Positions 37,840-48,247 of a stretch of DNA of 64,000 nucleotides are shown piece by piece. This DNA is from Allolobophora icterica (taxonomy: Eukaryota; Annelida; Clitellata; Crassiclitellata; Lumbricidae). The translations under genes and the position numbers were made by a program. The DNA is taken from contig OY744613.1 in NCBI GenBank assembly GCA_963556255.1, forward strand, positions 53,104,949 to 53,168,948. The letters run 5' to 3'. Every line of letters begins with the position of its first letter. Positions within the stretch are counted from its first letter, which is position 1. The notes beneath the pieces are model-generated. The model worked only from the letters and a program-made list of their open reading frames with translations. It was not told the DNA's origin and made no database searches.

Positions 37840-39180
37840 TCAGTGATTTGGACCCGGCTGTGGGTCTTCATTTGAACCGTAGCAAATGTGAGCTCTTCTC
37901 TGGCGGTGGCCTCGAGGACCTCTCCATTTGATCGCATTTCCAGCCTATCGACTGCGATTCAATCGCTGTGTTCGAGTCCCCGCTGTTTAAAGGTCAGGCA
38001 CTTGTGCAATATGGTAGGCTGCTGAGCGATTCCATCAAGTATCTCCACCGTCTGTCCTCTCAAAGCGTCTTCATACTATTGAGGTCGTCTTTCGGTGGCC
38101 CCGGATCAGTCACCTGCTCCGATGTTCTCCGGACCCCTTAGGTCATCCAACTCTGGAGCGGCTTCATAACATCATGCGAGGAGGCTTAGAATCTTTTGTT
38201 AACATTAAACTTGATAACATCCAGTGGTTACAGGCATCAGATTTGGCGGTCTTGATATGAGGAGGGTTGGTTCGCTGGCTTCTTCCGCCTATTTGGCTTC
38301 AGCTGCGTCAACTCTCGTTCTCAAGTTCGCCATTCTAGACCGATGCTTGGTGGTGGATGATCCCCATCTGGGAAGTTGATGACGGTCCGTAGGGAGACAT
38401 TCCAACCTTGTGTCGACCCTATGCCAACCAAGCAGGCGATCTGGAATAGACCTGTGGTAGAGTCTGACAGATCGGCGGTTTGAGCACGCTTGCTGGTAGT
38501 CGGCTTTTCCCATTCCGGTGACTGTCTGTCTGTTTTGCTAATTCCTTCTTGCGGCCTGTACCTGAGTAATGAGGCGGTGCGTGTGGCCGTCGGCTTCCGG
38601 TTGGACCTCGACCTCTGTGACCCCATCGGTGTGGCTGCGGTGATTTGGTTGGTCCTGACGGCCAATATGGCCTCGTTTGTCGAATGGTACCGGGCGTTCT
38701 CTGCCTTAAACGAAATAGTCTGGCGAGCCCTTCGAAAAAGTGAGGTCCCGAGTGGGAAGGAGCCGTCTGGCTTGTTACGTACGGATGGCAAGAGACCGGT
38801 GGTTCCGTGGGGGACGGGTAAATACTTGACTTGGGACGCCACGGTGATACACAAATGTGCAGCATCCTACATTCCTGACACAGTAAATGCAGCGGGGGCC
38901 ACGCGGAGCAGGCCGCCATTCGTAAATCCGAGAATTAGGCTACTCAGGACTACCCCGTCCCACCTATTTCTTCTAATTACCTTCAAGACGCTGGGGCCAA
39001 TCAAATCAATGCTGCCGGAATCGATTTAATCCGCGAGGTTGGTCGTCGCCTTTCGGCCGCTTCTGGGGAGCCGCGAGAAGGCACCGTTCTTTTCCAGCGC
39101 CTTTCCATTTGTATCCAACGTTGTAATGCCATCGCACTCCGTGGTACTTTAAATGACCTAGCGAGGGAAGAGGCCTGATT
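37840..39180 (+). pseudogene. Non-LTR retrotransposon 3' half with endonuclease-like C-terminus
   Basis: The + strand frames read GLHLNRSKCELFS (RT thumb, about 37860), GGLDMRRVGSLASSAYLAS (about 38250), LSNEAVRVAVGFRLDLDLC (about 38560), LIWLV, IVWRALRKSEVPSGKEPSG, LLRTDGKRP, LTWDATVI and ITFKTLGPI. The order is that of a LINE C-terminal region ending in a PD-(D/E)XK-like segment (K/RPD...WDvt.xD). Here the D after KRP is lost. Several frameshifts; no 5' part. It is inside the intron between the two stalk exons, in sense orientation. The clade was not resolved. Confidence 0.7.
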
Positions 39181-39597
39181 CTGGAAATAACATATTAATA
39201 GATTAATATCTAAGTCCACGATGGAACATAATGTACCTTGAGTCAAAATAATAATAGTAATAAAAAAAATAATAATCAGCATCATCATCATTATTGTTAT
39301 TCCATATGTCGTTGTCGTTTTTCTATAAGACGTTAATGATTGCAGTCTATGTTTGGTTTCGTTTCCAAACAGCGATACCCGAAATTTATTTAGACTCCGC
39401 TATTCATGTCCATATGGGTCCCTTTCAATCCGTTTTGGAGGATGATATCATTGCTTGTAGAGATTTTACATGGTTCTGCTCACCTTCGGTACATCTTCAT
39501 TCAAAACTTTTTCTTCGAATTCTGTAACAACTTCTTTTGTTGTTAGTTTAGGCAGACTTTGCCTGATATAACACTTAATTATCTGTACTAATTCAGT

Positions 39598-40100
39598 TAA
39601 TCGTAATCGTAAACTCCAGATTTCTAAAGCGGTACTCTAAAATTAATCCCAGGGCAGCAGCTTATTCACGAGTGCTGCATCGTATCAAATGGGTTGTCCA
39701 GAGAGTGATGTCCACTGGAGGTCCGAGTTCGATTGCCAGAAAGATCAGAAAGAGAAGGCATAGCAGTAGCTAGGGCGGGTTTCGTTGAAAACGACAGCGC
39801 TTGGAAGGCGGAGGATCGGTTGAATTTTGGTAGGAATTCTTGAAGAAATGAGACTTCAGTTTGCAGTGGAAAACATGTGGGGTGATTAGTAGAGGAGCCT
39901 GAGGAAGGTGACGGTGGGTGAGTGGTGGTATTGGTGGATTGACTGAGAACATCAGGAATTCAGAGGGAAGTTCGTTCCCGAGTTGAGCTGCATTGTGGGG
40001 TATGAATCGGATGGAGAATTTAAGGCGAGTCTCTACTTAGAGACGTGAGGGGATGAGATAGGATAGCTAGGAGTGAGACAGTTAACTCCAAATAGAGAAA
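39598..40100 (-). mobile_element. CR1/L2-like LINE 3' end
   Basis: The minus strand reads HVFHCKLKSHFFKNSYQN (about 39900-39840), homologous to QAFRCKLKSHLFKNSYHN on the + strand at 45.9 kb. The minus-strand 3' terminus is AGTTTACGATTACGATT (+ strand AATCGTAATCGTAAACTCC at about 39599). This links the dispersed TTACGATTACG-ended fragments (3690, 24250, 61775) to one LINE family. Confidence 0.65.
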
Positions 40101-40448
40101 ATGGCTAGAAATACGAGTTTTTCTCCAGCGCAAAAAGAGTTTCCATGCGCAAGTACATGTATACACTTTTCACTTTTTCGTAACACATGTATAAATATCT
40201 GGCTACTATACAATGCATAGCGCATTTATATATAATAACATGACCATCGTCATAATCCATAGCTTTGTGCCTTGGGCCTATAGGCCTACTACGATTTATT
40301 TTTCAAGCACTCAGAAGCTGTTGATATATATCTGTTATTTTTTCAAATACATGGAAATTCATCTTATATATCCAGTAATTTAACATGAAACAAATTTTCA
40401 ACAAAAATTATAAATTTAGGATATATAAGGCCATGTTTTCAATTGCAG

Positions 40449-40502
40449 GTACAGTGAATACAACGCCAACGTCATTGTCAAGGTCTTTTCTTACTACTAC
40501 TG
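40449..40502 (+). CDS. Ig receptor stalk micro-exon 2 (18 codons)
   Basis: Acceptor TTTTCAATTGCAG ends at 40448 and donor GTAAAT starts at 40503; phase 1-1, 54 nt. Reads TVNTTPTSLSRSFLTTT; the join with 37340 gives AGT (S). The two stalk exons together form a ~27-residue Ser/Thr-rich segment, and its last base G joins A' as GAA (E). Without a G- or A-ending exon in front, A' (starting AA) would read TAA after Ig4, so this exon is required for A' use. Confidence 0.65.
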
Positions 40503-40572
40503 GTAAATTGAGAGCTTTTCATTATTATACACTAGCTGGATTACCCGGCGTTGCCAAGGGGTTATAAGTTTC

Positions 40573-40638
40573 ACACCACCACCACCACCACCACCACCAC
40601 CACCACCACCACCACCACCACCACCACCACCACCAACA
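40573..40638. repeat. (CAC)n microsatellite
   Basis: Run of CAC units followed by CAACAGCAACAACAACAACG, at the left edge of the palindromic tandem array. Confidence 0.95.
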
Positions 40639-40659
40639 GCAACAACAACAACAACGACG

Positions 40660-41515
40660 ACGACTGCTTGGCAATCTTGGCAGTCGCCCTCTGGCGGCGA
40701 CTGCTTGGCAGTCTTGGAGACCCTTGTGGCGTCTGGCGACCTGTGGTGGAGACTGCTTCGAAAGTCTTGTAGACGCCTTCTGGCATCTAGCGACCTCTGC
40801 CGTGGAGTGACTGCTTCGCAGTCGCCCTCTGGCGGCGACTGCTTCGCAGTCTTGGATGCCCTTGTGGCGTCTGGCGACGTCTTGCGGAGACTGCTTCGCA
40901 GTCTTGTAGACGCCTTCTGGCGTCTAGCGACCTCTGCCGTGGAGTGACTGCTTCGCAGTCGACCTCTGGCGGCGACTGCTTCACAGTCTCGGAGGCCCTT
41001 GTGGCGTCTGGCGACCTCTGGCGGAGACTGCTTCGCAGTCTTGTAAACGCCTTCTGGCGTCTAGCGACCTCTGCCGTGGAGTGACTGCTTCGCAGTCGCC
41101 CTCTGGCGGCGACTGCTTCGCAGTCTTGGAGGCCCTTGTGGCGTGTGGCGACCTGTGGGGGAGACTGCTTCGCAGTCTTGTAGACGCCTTCTGGCGTACA
41201 GCGGAGACTGCTTCGCAGTCTTGTATACGCCTTCTGGCGTCTAGCGACCTCTGCCGTGAAGTGACTGCTTCGCAGTCGCCCTCTGGCGGCGACTGCTTCG
41301 CAGTCTTGGAGGCCCTTGTGGCGTGTGGCGACCTGTGGGGGAGACTGCTTCGCAGTCTTGTAGACGCCTTCTGGCGTACAGCGGAGACTGCTTCGCAGTC
41401 TTGTATACGCCTTCTGGCGTCTAGCGACCTCTGCCGTGAAGTGACTGCTTCGCAGTCGCCCTCTGGCGGCGACTGCTTCGCAGTCTTCGAGGCCCTTGTG
41501 GCGTCTGGCGAATCG
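40660..41515. repeat. Tandem array of GACTGCTTCGCAGTC palindromes
   Basis: At least 15 perfect copies of GACTGC-TTC-GCAGTC (6 bp stem, 3 base loop), interspersed with CGCCTTCTGGCG and GCCCTCTGGCGGC phrases. Lines 41101-41280 and 41281-41460 are an exact 180 bp tandem duplication. Open frames of 239 and 262 codons exist on opposite strands across it because the repeat lacks stops; their Ala/Arg/Ser-rich translations are not plausible proteins. It sits in the intron after stalk exon 2. Confidence 0.95.
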
Positions 41516-41915
41516 ATCGTCATTATATTTTGTGCGAAAGTAAACAACTTACGCGCATTATTAGTGACGTTGGGGAATACCGGCGCCATAAATAGAACCG
41601 CGGTGTCGTTAAGCGGATTATTAATGACGTTGGGGAATACCCGCGCCATAAATAGAACCGCTTGGCAGTGGAATAGGCGAGCTTGCGCGTTATGGACGGT
41701 CGGGTGGGTAGCGTTTTGGGGCATTTTCACCATGGTAGGGTTGAAAACGGAGGACGCGAACCCCTCCACTGGGTGTCCGAAGCCGAGGCCGACACATTAG
41801 TGAAGGTTTCGAGTGAAAAGGTGCAAAATTGTAGAAGTTAAGCCCGGTCAAACAGACAGACAGACAGACAGACAGACACACAGACACACAGAAAGCTGGC
41901 TTTATTTATATAGAT
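41516..41915. repeat. Right flank of the palindromic array, (CAGA)n end
   Basis: Contains a ~60 bp direct repeat (GACGTTGGGGAATACC... CGCCATAAATAGAACCGC at 41568-41600 and 41628-41660), then CAGACAGACAGA at 41853-41880 and AAAGCTGGCTTTATTTATAT. With ACTAGCTGGATTACCCGGCG at 40531 on the other side, the whole 40531-41915 may be one dispersed element of a type I could not name. Confidence 0.5.
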
Positions 41916-42059
41916 TTCACCTTAGTTCATCAGAGTATTAAGTTTACTAGGAAAGTGTAACATATTTATTTTGAAGTACTTTGTGTACTTACTAAATAGG
42001 ATGCAAGTTTCAAATATGTAGCTAATGGGTGATTGATTTAAAATTTCAATTAAACCTAC

Positions 42060-42197
42060 AATTTATATCTGAGGGTTGATTATTGTCTTAAATTACCCAG
42101 CGTAGCATTTACCAACAATGTTCTAACTGTATTGCATTGCTGGTAGATGCTACACTGGGTAATTTAAAAATAATTATCAACCCAAAAATATAAATTG
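42060..42197. mobile_element. Near-perfect hairpin MITE
   Basis: The left arm (42064-42120) and right arm (42130-42195) are inverse copies, with AAATTACCCAGYGTAGCATY near the centre and GGGTTGAT outside. Almost the entire 138 bp is palindrome with a ~15 base loop. No clear target duplication was read. It lies 130 bp before TM exon A'. Confidence 0.7.
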
Positions 42198-42330
42198 GCA
42201 TTTGAACCATGCTTTCTCGAATGTTTCTGAAACGTTCTCTACAGTAAGAAGACACTGTAGGCCTACTGTATATAGTTACTGCGTTGTTTTTATTATACAC
42301 GCTCAGAAGTGTAACTTTTTTTGTTGACAG

Positions 42331-42507
42331 AAAGGATCGTTATTGCTGTCGTCTTATTTTGGGTGCTACTCAACCTAATCGCTATGTCAGTGTTCCTTAT
42401 TTACTACAACGCAAAAGATCCTAATGGAAAATACGAACACAAAAAGTTTCTGAATAATTCTTTCCCTTGGTTGAAGCTCATGTTGCCATGCTTCAATGAT
42501 TCCTCTG
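42331..42507 (+). CDS. Ig receptor TM exon A'
   Basis: Acceptor TTTTTTTGTTGACAG ends at 42330 and donor GTAAGA starts at 42508; phase 1-1, 59 codons. Reads (E)RIVIAVVLFWVLLNLIAMSV and FLIYYN (transmembrane helix), then NAKDPNGKYEHKKFLNN and SFPWLKLMLPCFNDSS. Exon A has the same layout: helix, basic patch, aromatic residue, MLPC, five residues, phase 1 donor. A and A' therefore appear to be duplicates. Confidence 0.87.
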
Positions 42508-42924
42508 GTAAGAACGTCAATTACTCACGATGCCTTTAAGTATTTGTTATATCAGACAGGGTTCAAGGTAAATGACGCTGTTTACGATCAATTTGTGTTT
42601 TAATTTATCAGTAATCATTGGCTAAGAAAATTGGACTGTTTCTACCAAGCACTGTGGCTTAGGCCTACTGCATAACGGTTTTGAACTGGATGCTAATATA
42701 GTCTAGCATCTTTCCTAGTCCAGTTTAAATGCTTATGCTACACAAATTAGCACAACTTTAATGAATATTTGGAAAAGAAGTTTCTTATTCTAATTCAGGC
42801 GTCCATTGATAAACCAGAATGGTCAAGTTGCACCTTGTTTGCAATATTTTGAACCATTTTTGCAAGAGCCGATTTTTGATTTGCCATATTCATTAGCAGA
42901 TTTTATTGCTATTTCTGTTCGTAG

Positions 42925-43089
42925 GCGATGGATGCAGCCGATGTCTCTGGGTTTTTCTCTTCATCCTAATGTCCATCACAAGTGGTTCGATTGTCTTTCC
43001 AATCCTTTTACTCAGAGTAAACTGCAAATGTTGCGAATTCTGTCCAAAGGATGCCAACACACTGTCTGCTTTCACCTCGATCTCCCAAG
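42925..43089 (+). CDS. Ig receptor TM exon B' with Cys-rich end
   Basis: Acceptor TTTCTGTTCGTAG ends at 42924 and donor GTATTC starts at 43090; phase 1-1, 55 codons. Reads (G)DGCSRCLWVFLFILMSITSG, IVFPILLLRV, then NCKCCEFCPKDANTLSAFTS and ISQ. The helix is similar to exon B (VFLxILxSxTxGxIVFxPIL and CPK). The CKCCEFC cluster next to the membrane is suitable for palmitoylation, which is inference. Its donor is weaker than the others. Confidence 0.82.
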
Positions 43090-43398
43090 GTATTCTACAT
43101 TGGAGGCAAAATCATTTATGATTAAATCACTTTACATACATTAAGAATTTATTTTAGTTTTAAAATATAGTAAAAGTCTCAATGTAATTTGCTTTACCCT
43201 AAAACTTTTTTCAATGTATAAATTAAAAATGTTTAATGTTCAAGTTCATCATTATTTAGACTACGATGAAAACAGGTTTAAACCGTGAAACCAAATGACT
43301 TGACGGCTATAGGCCTACATTGCTTTTCATACAGCTAAGGTAATTACCAATTTCTACTAATTTAGAATTCCTAAGACATTTCTTTCAGTACCTTTTAG

Positions 43399-43626
43399 CA
43401 AACGATGTACACACACAATGTATCTTCAAATGCGTATCATGTTTTGTTAGCCAACATACCGAAACTATCAACAATCTCAGATTCTATAGTTCTAGTTGAA
43501 ACTGGGTATAGTAAACCAACTAAAATCATTGATTGCTTCATGTGCAGCTTCATTCAGTCAAGCTTCAAAGTTACAACTAACGTCCGCGCTCTAAATTATG
43601 AAGTGAATTTTCCTTATTTTCTATAA
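43399..43626 (+). CDS. Candidate alternative terminal exon (unproven)
   Basis: After the acceptor-like TACCTTTTAG (ends 43398), a 75-codon phase 0 frame reads QTMYTHNVSSNAYHVLLANI ... LNYEVNFPYFL and stops TAA at 43624-43626. AATAAA overlaps just after the stop (43627-43632). It contains YHVL and YEVN, reminiscent of YSVI and YGELNF in the true tail. Phase 0 is compatible only with exon B2 (donor at 33779), not with B'. The acceptor is modest, so this may be chance. Confidence 0.3.
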   Translation, partial: QTMYTHNVSSNAYHVLLANIPKLSTISDSIVLVETGYSKPTKIIDCFMCSFIQSSFKVTTNVRALNYEVNFPYFL

Positions 43627-44023
43627 AATAAATTCACCTCATAAGTCATACTGTCACCAGTTATGTTATTAATATAATTATGCGACTTTTTTTTCGCCAG
43701 TTTCAAAAAAATATATCTAAATTCTAGTCGAGTTTCTATGTTCATATCAGACTGCTAAATTCGAGTAAATAAATCTTTATGTTAATTGTAAAAGGCGTGT
43801 CTGGAACAAAATATCTTTTGCACAATTCTTCAGCACTTAGTCTTTATTGGATTGAGTGGATATTGAGAAAATCTTGATCTAATGCACAAGCATATTAAGT
43901 TCAGAGCTAAAGTAATTTCTCTTCCTCGATCATTTAACTCATTTCAGCAAATTACTTGATTTGTCTGATTATGAATGCGTTACGACTTCACGGATATTCA
44001 ATGAGCTGTGTTTTCATCGAGAA

Positions 44024-44383
44024 TCCAGCTACAAGTTTCAGTTATTTATTCATCGATTCTCCAGATTCTAGCTTGAGCTCTATTTTCATCGCTCATCCAG
44101 CTTCTAGTTTGAGCTTTACGTTCATCGTCATCCAGCTTCTAGTTTGAGCTATGTTTTCATAAGACCGGATTTTAGCGGAAATTATTTCGTATTATTTACA
44201 CTGCTTGAGCGATGAAAACATGTCATAGTAAAATTCAATCTAGAAGCTGGATGATCAGTGAAAATATAGCTCAAACTAGAAGCTGGAAGATCGTGAAATG
44301 TAGTGAACTTTTTGACGTGAACCTTTTGTTCGTGAACCATTTGTCGGTGAACCAATTGTCGGTGAACCATTTGTCGTGGAACC
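44024..44383. mobile_element. TU-like foldback fragment
   Basis: Units with CATCCAGCTTCTAGTTTGAG at about 44030-44155 are repeated in inverse orientation at 44207-44290 (CTAGAAGCTGGATGATCAG). The CTAGAAGCTGGAT core is the same as inside FB2 (4970-5065). The right end is an array of GTGAACCATTTGTCG units, and its reversed terminus GGTTCCACGACAAATGG is close to GGTTCTAGGACAATTCG of FB1. The left terminal array and target duplication were not found, so it is partial. Confidence 0.6.
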
Positions 44384-44715
44384 CAATTGAATCACTTTGA
44401 GTTAAAAGAAATACATATGAATGAAGGAATGATTGAAGTAGCTTTGAATGAACTAGAAAAGAAATACACAGGCCTCTAATTTCTGTCATTTTTTCAACTG
44501 CATATAATACAGCAAGGTATGCAGTAAAGAAAAGAATTTCGAGTAGACACACCAGAAGTTATTATTTGAGAAGGGCTTCGATTAATCTGTGCAAGTTATG
44601 AGCTCGTAGCAATGCACTGCAAAATTTTGGTTTTATAGCAATTGGAAATCCTGCTGTTAGAAGGAAATCAACTACAGAATATAATTTAAAATAGCCGTCA
44701 CTGCATATAAATTTA

Positions 44716-45154
44716 GGGGCCGTCCACATATTACGTACGCAATGAGGGGGGTCGGGGGTCGGATTTTGGCGATTTTGCGTACGGGTGCGAACATCAAAAG
44801 TGTACGTACGCAAAATAAATTTCTAATTGTGACGTCCACATTAGCCTATCTATAACTCTGTATTGTCCTATAGTCGTCCGATGACATTTTATTACATTAA
44901 ATAAAAGCCATGTGCAGTTATTCTGTACTGTGCACGAGACACCTATAATTTGTCTATGTTGGCCCTCACTCATCCTTCAATCTGGCCTAAAGTGCAGACT
45001 TTCGAGACACTTTCTGCAGCTGGTCTTCGGGGGGGTCAAGTGCGTCAAGTGTACGTACGCGGGGGGGGGGGTGTGGAAGAGAGTACGCTTGCGAACAGGG
45101 GGAAGGGGTCCAATTTTCCCGGATTTCTTGCGTACGTAATATATGGATGGCCCC
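44716..45154. mobile_element. MITE with CATATATTACGTACG ends, copy 2
   Basis: Ends GGGGCCGTCCACATATTACG and, reversed, GGGGCCATCCATATATTACG, flanked by TTA at 44713-44715 and 45155-45157. Shares the terminal repeats and interior phrases with 14318-14820. TTA target duplication and length identify the same family; superfamily not determined. Confidence 0.85.
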
Positions 45155-45444
45155 TTAGTAAGTGGAGATAGTCAGAGTGGAGAACAAATTATTCAGTCAA
45201 GACCCATTTTCGACTTTGATGAACAGAGAAATGGACCTAATTAGTCAAAGGTGTAGTAAATTTTTAACATCATATTTTCAATAATTTATCAACCTTTCAT
45301 GGTATTTCAATAGCATTTAAGCAGTTATGTTAAAGTAATCACTATAAAATCATGATTGTACGGCGTATGCATCCTCTCATTATTGGACTCACGTGAAACG
45401 GACAGCATTATAGCCTACACAATATAAACTGCTTTACTTTGCAG

Positions 45445-45463
45445 AAATGAATACCGAGTTCAG
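45445..45463 (+). CDS. Ig receptor tail micro-exon (19 nt)
   Basis: Acceptor CTGCTTTACTTTGCAG ends at 45444 and donor GTAAGA starts at 45463+1; enters phase 1, leaves phase 2. Reads (E)MNTEF with the split codon AG-C (S) completed by the next exon. It is the only phase 1-to-2 exon in the model and is exactly what is needed to reach the phase 2 acceptor at 46631. Confidence 0.6.
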
Positions 45464-45559
45464 GTAAGACATGGGCCTAATTTCGACAAACTTTAAATTT
45501 ATCAAAGTAAATGATTTCATGTTTATTTAATTTATATTATCACCAAAAGTCTTTAAATT

Positions 45560-46310
45560 TGTTGGCCTGAGTATAATGAATTATTTCAATATTTACAATA
45601 TTCTACACTTTTTTTCTGATGCTTTGCACCTGATGCTTCCTTTTGCATCTACTTCAATGTCCTATCGCCAACCTACAACTCACTACAAGGTACCTTCTCT
45701 AACTCTTCACCATCTAGCCACTCCGATACCCGAACATCCTTATATCTCACTCTCCCAAGTCACTACCCGCATCAGGTTTCCAACTGATCCATATTCCGCA
45801 CTACACCTAAACTCTGGAACGAACTTCCACCTGAATTCCGCATTTTCTCAGTCCCTCCACTGATACCGCCACTTATCTACCGTCATGCGTCTCACGCTTC
45901 CCTACTTATCACCCACAGGCTTTCCGCTGCAAACTGAAGTCTCACCTCTTCAAGAATTCCTACCATAATCCATCTGAGCATCTGCCTTCCAAGCTTTTTC
46001 TCGTCCTCGACGAAACCCGCCGTAGCAGCTGCTCTGCATCCTCTCTTTGGTCTATCTGGCAACCGGACTCGGACCTCCACTGCATGGACATCGATCTCTG
46101 GAAAACCTCTCTGATCCCACGTACGGCTCGTAGGTATTGTCATGCGCTTTGCTTTTACGTAGCTTTTCAGAATTTTTACAAGTTACGATTATGCAAATTG
46201 CTAAAAGCACCTTACGGCTGAACTCACTGCTTAACTCTGATAATGTAATATGATCGAATCCAATTAATTGTAATTGACAACTCTATTGTAAATTTTCGGT
46301 AATAAAATAT
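45560..46310 (+). pseudogene. CR1/L2-like LINE 3' fragment
   Basis: Broken + strand frames read LNSGTNFHLNSAFSQ (an LWNeLP-type site, frame-shifted) and QAFRCKLKSHLFKNSYHNPS, then KLFLVLDETRRSSCSASSLW. The CKLKSHLFKNSY motif is shared with the minus-strand copy at 39.8-39.9 kb. It lies in the intron between two tail exons. Confidence 0.65.
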
Positions 46311-46630
46311 TATTTAAACGCAGGATGAAATCTTTCGAATACTCTTTTGTTTATCTTGAAGTGACGCTATATAAATTTGCAAAACTTTGTAACAAATACA
46401 ATAACTCGATGTTATGAGAGGTTAACGCGTCGCCATTTCACATCAACAATACGGGTTCTCATTCCAGGTCCATCATTTGAAATTGACCTAGATCACATTG
46501 TCGAACTGGGTGTAATCTTGGAGGGTTAGGCCCCTATCTTTTTTTATGAGCGCCTCTTGAATCCAGAACACTTGTGCCAGTTTTTCATTGTACTCTTAAG
46601 TTCTGTCTCACGGTAACTATGCTTCTGCAG

Positions 46631-46874
46631 CAAAATAAGCGACGCAGGAGACGAAAAATTGGTCAGAAGTCATGAGGGCCGAGGGACGAACCGAGACCAC
46701 TCCCGACCCTCGGAAGCCAGGACAGACCCCATCCCATACGAAGAGTGCAGCAATACGACCACCCCCCGATCAAAGACGCACCAAAACGAAAACAAAGAAA
46801 CGAAGCAGAAGCAAAAGTCAACGACTCCGTATTACGCGGAGGTCAATAAAACGAACCAAAGAACGGATGAGCAG
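46631..46874 (+). CDS. Ig receptor tail exon, polar with YAEV
   Basis: Acceptor ACTATGCTTCTGCAG ends at 46630 and donor GTAATT starts at 46875; phase 2 in, phase 0 out, 244 nt. Reads (S)KISDAGDEKLVRSHEGR, GTNRDHSRPSEARTDPIPYE, ECSNTTTPRSK, a K/Q/N-rich linker, then STTPYYAEVNKTNQRTDEQ. No hydrophobic segment, so cytoplasmic. YAEV fits the YxxV core of immunoreceptor tyrosine motifs, though residue -2 is P rather than S/I/V/L. The exon is more CpG-rich than the introns around it. Confidence 0.78.
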
Positions 46875-47365
46875 GTAATTCATTCTGAATTATTTAAATT
46901 GACGTTCAGACATCTTCAACATCAACCATTGAAAATAGAACGATGTTTAGCAAAGATAGAGAGATGCAATATCAATATCGAAAGATGTAGGCCTACAGGT
47001 CCTGTATTTCATTGCCTACTTTCTATGATCGCATCATTTGCTTAGGACAAAATTTGCCAAGAGGTAATTCGTGTCTCACAAAAGAAGATATTGACAATAA
47101 TATTGTAGAACCTCATTCATCTAAGCTGAAAAACTGTAAGTTTAACTTTTATTGCACCGAATATTTAGCTTTAAGTTGATAGTTTTGCACCAATGCATCA
47201 CCTTAATTCTGGTGTGTCGTTTGAATTTTACAAATATTCATTATTGACCAGTTCTCGTAACTTTTGGAAATACTTCGGTGTCATATTACTGATCTCTTAT
47301 TTGCAACAGTCAGCTACATTCTGCTCACTCACGGAATCTCTAAATATTATTCCTGACGAAGCGTT
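46875..47365. other. Intron before foldback element FB5
   Basis: A splice-bounded frame at about 47085-47144 (EDIDNNIVEPHSSKLKN, donor GTAAGT) is open but phase 1-1 and cannot sit between the phase 0 exons at 46631 and 48469. Not called. Confidence 0.4.
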
Positions 47366-47374
47366 GCATTCTGT

Positions 47375-48247
47375 CAGTCTTGTTGTCCTCGAGACCAAGG
47401 TCTTGGTCTCGACTGCACTCGAGTTCGTTTTTAAAAGTCTTGGTCTTGGTCTTGAGACCAAAAGTCTTGGTCTTGGTCTTGGTCTTGAGGCTCAAAGTCT
47501 TGGTCTTGGTTTTGCAAGACCAAGACTTTTGACAATATTAGCAGTCACTTAACAAAAGGCAAGGATTTTAAAACTTTATCAAATAATTACTAATATTTAC
47601 ACGGTGTGATTGAGGCTTTACTGTTGTTTTGGACATTTATTTGACATCAGGTTATTTACCATGGAATGATTTCAAAACAGACTCACAATTTGAACATTTA
47701 CATCCGGTACTTGAAAAGCTGCTCTGTGTGCCAGTGAATTCAGCACTGTAGAACGTATTTTGTCACATGGCAGAATTTTTATGAGGCCCCACAGGTCACG
47801 TCTTGGTCAGAAAATTCTGAGCGATTTGGTGTTTATAAAATGCAACAGGCATTTGGAATAACATTTCGCATGAGGTTTTTGTAAATATGAATTCGGAATT
47901 CTCTGCACTCTGCATTTGGAGTTGTTTTGTTTGAATAAAATAAAAGATTCATGTTTTAATTAAAATAGCGAGTAGTTCGACTTGACAGTTTTTTTAGTAA
48001 GGAATAGAAGTCTGGATATGGTTGTGATTTTTGTATTTTTCTCGGGTTTGGTCTTGAGTTTCAAAGTCTTGGTCTTGGTCTTGGTCTTGAGGTTCAAGGT
48101 CTTGGTCTTGGTCTTGGTATTGAGGTTCAAGGTCTTGGTCTTGGTCTTGAGGTTCAAGGTCTTGGTCTTGGTCTTGGTCTTGGTCTTGAGGTTCAAGGTC
48201 TTGGTCTTGGTCTTGGTCTTGAGGTTTAAGGTCTTGACAACAAGACT
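47375..48247. mobile_element. Foldback element FB5 with (CTTGGT)n arms
   Basis: The left arm (about 47376-47525) and right arm (about 48055-48240) are arrays of GTCTTGGTCTTGG hexamer-based repeats. Ends CAGTCTTGTTGTC and, reversed, AGTCTTGTTGTC. The perfect 9 bp duplication GCATTCTGT lies at 47366-47374 and 48248-48256. The left array contains an inverse stretch (CAAGACCAAGACTTTTG), and the AT-rich centre is non-coding. Inserted in the last intron of the Ig gene. Different repeat motif but the same plan and target size as FB1-FB4. Confidence 0.85.

Noticed and set aside
40981..41800. 262- and 239-codon overlapping frames on opposite strands
   Set aside because: Both follow from the tandem palindromic repeat being stop-free. 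Composition is low-complexity and the 180 bp unit is a multiple of 3, so the frame persists by itself.
47085..47144. Splice-bounded frame EDIDNNIVEPHSSKLKN between tail exons
   Set aside because: Phase 1-1 does not fit between the phase 0 exons on either side, and the acceptor is weak.
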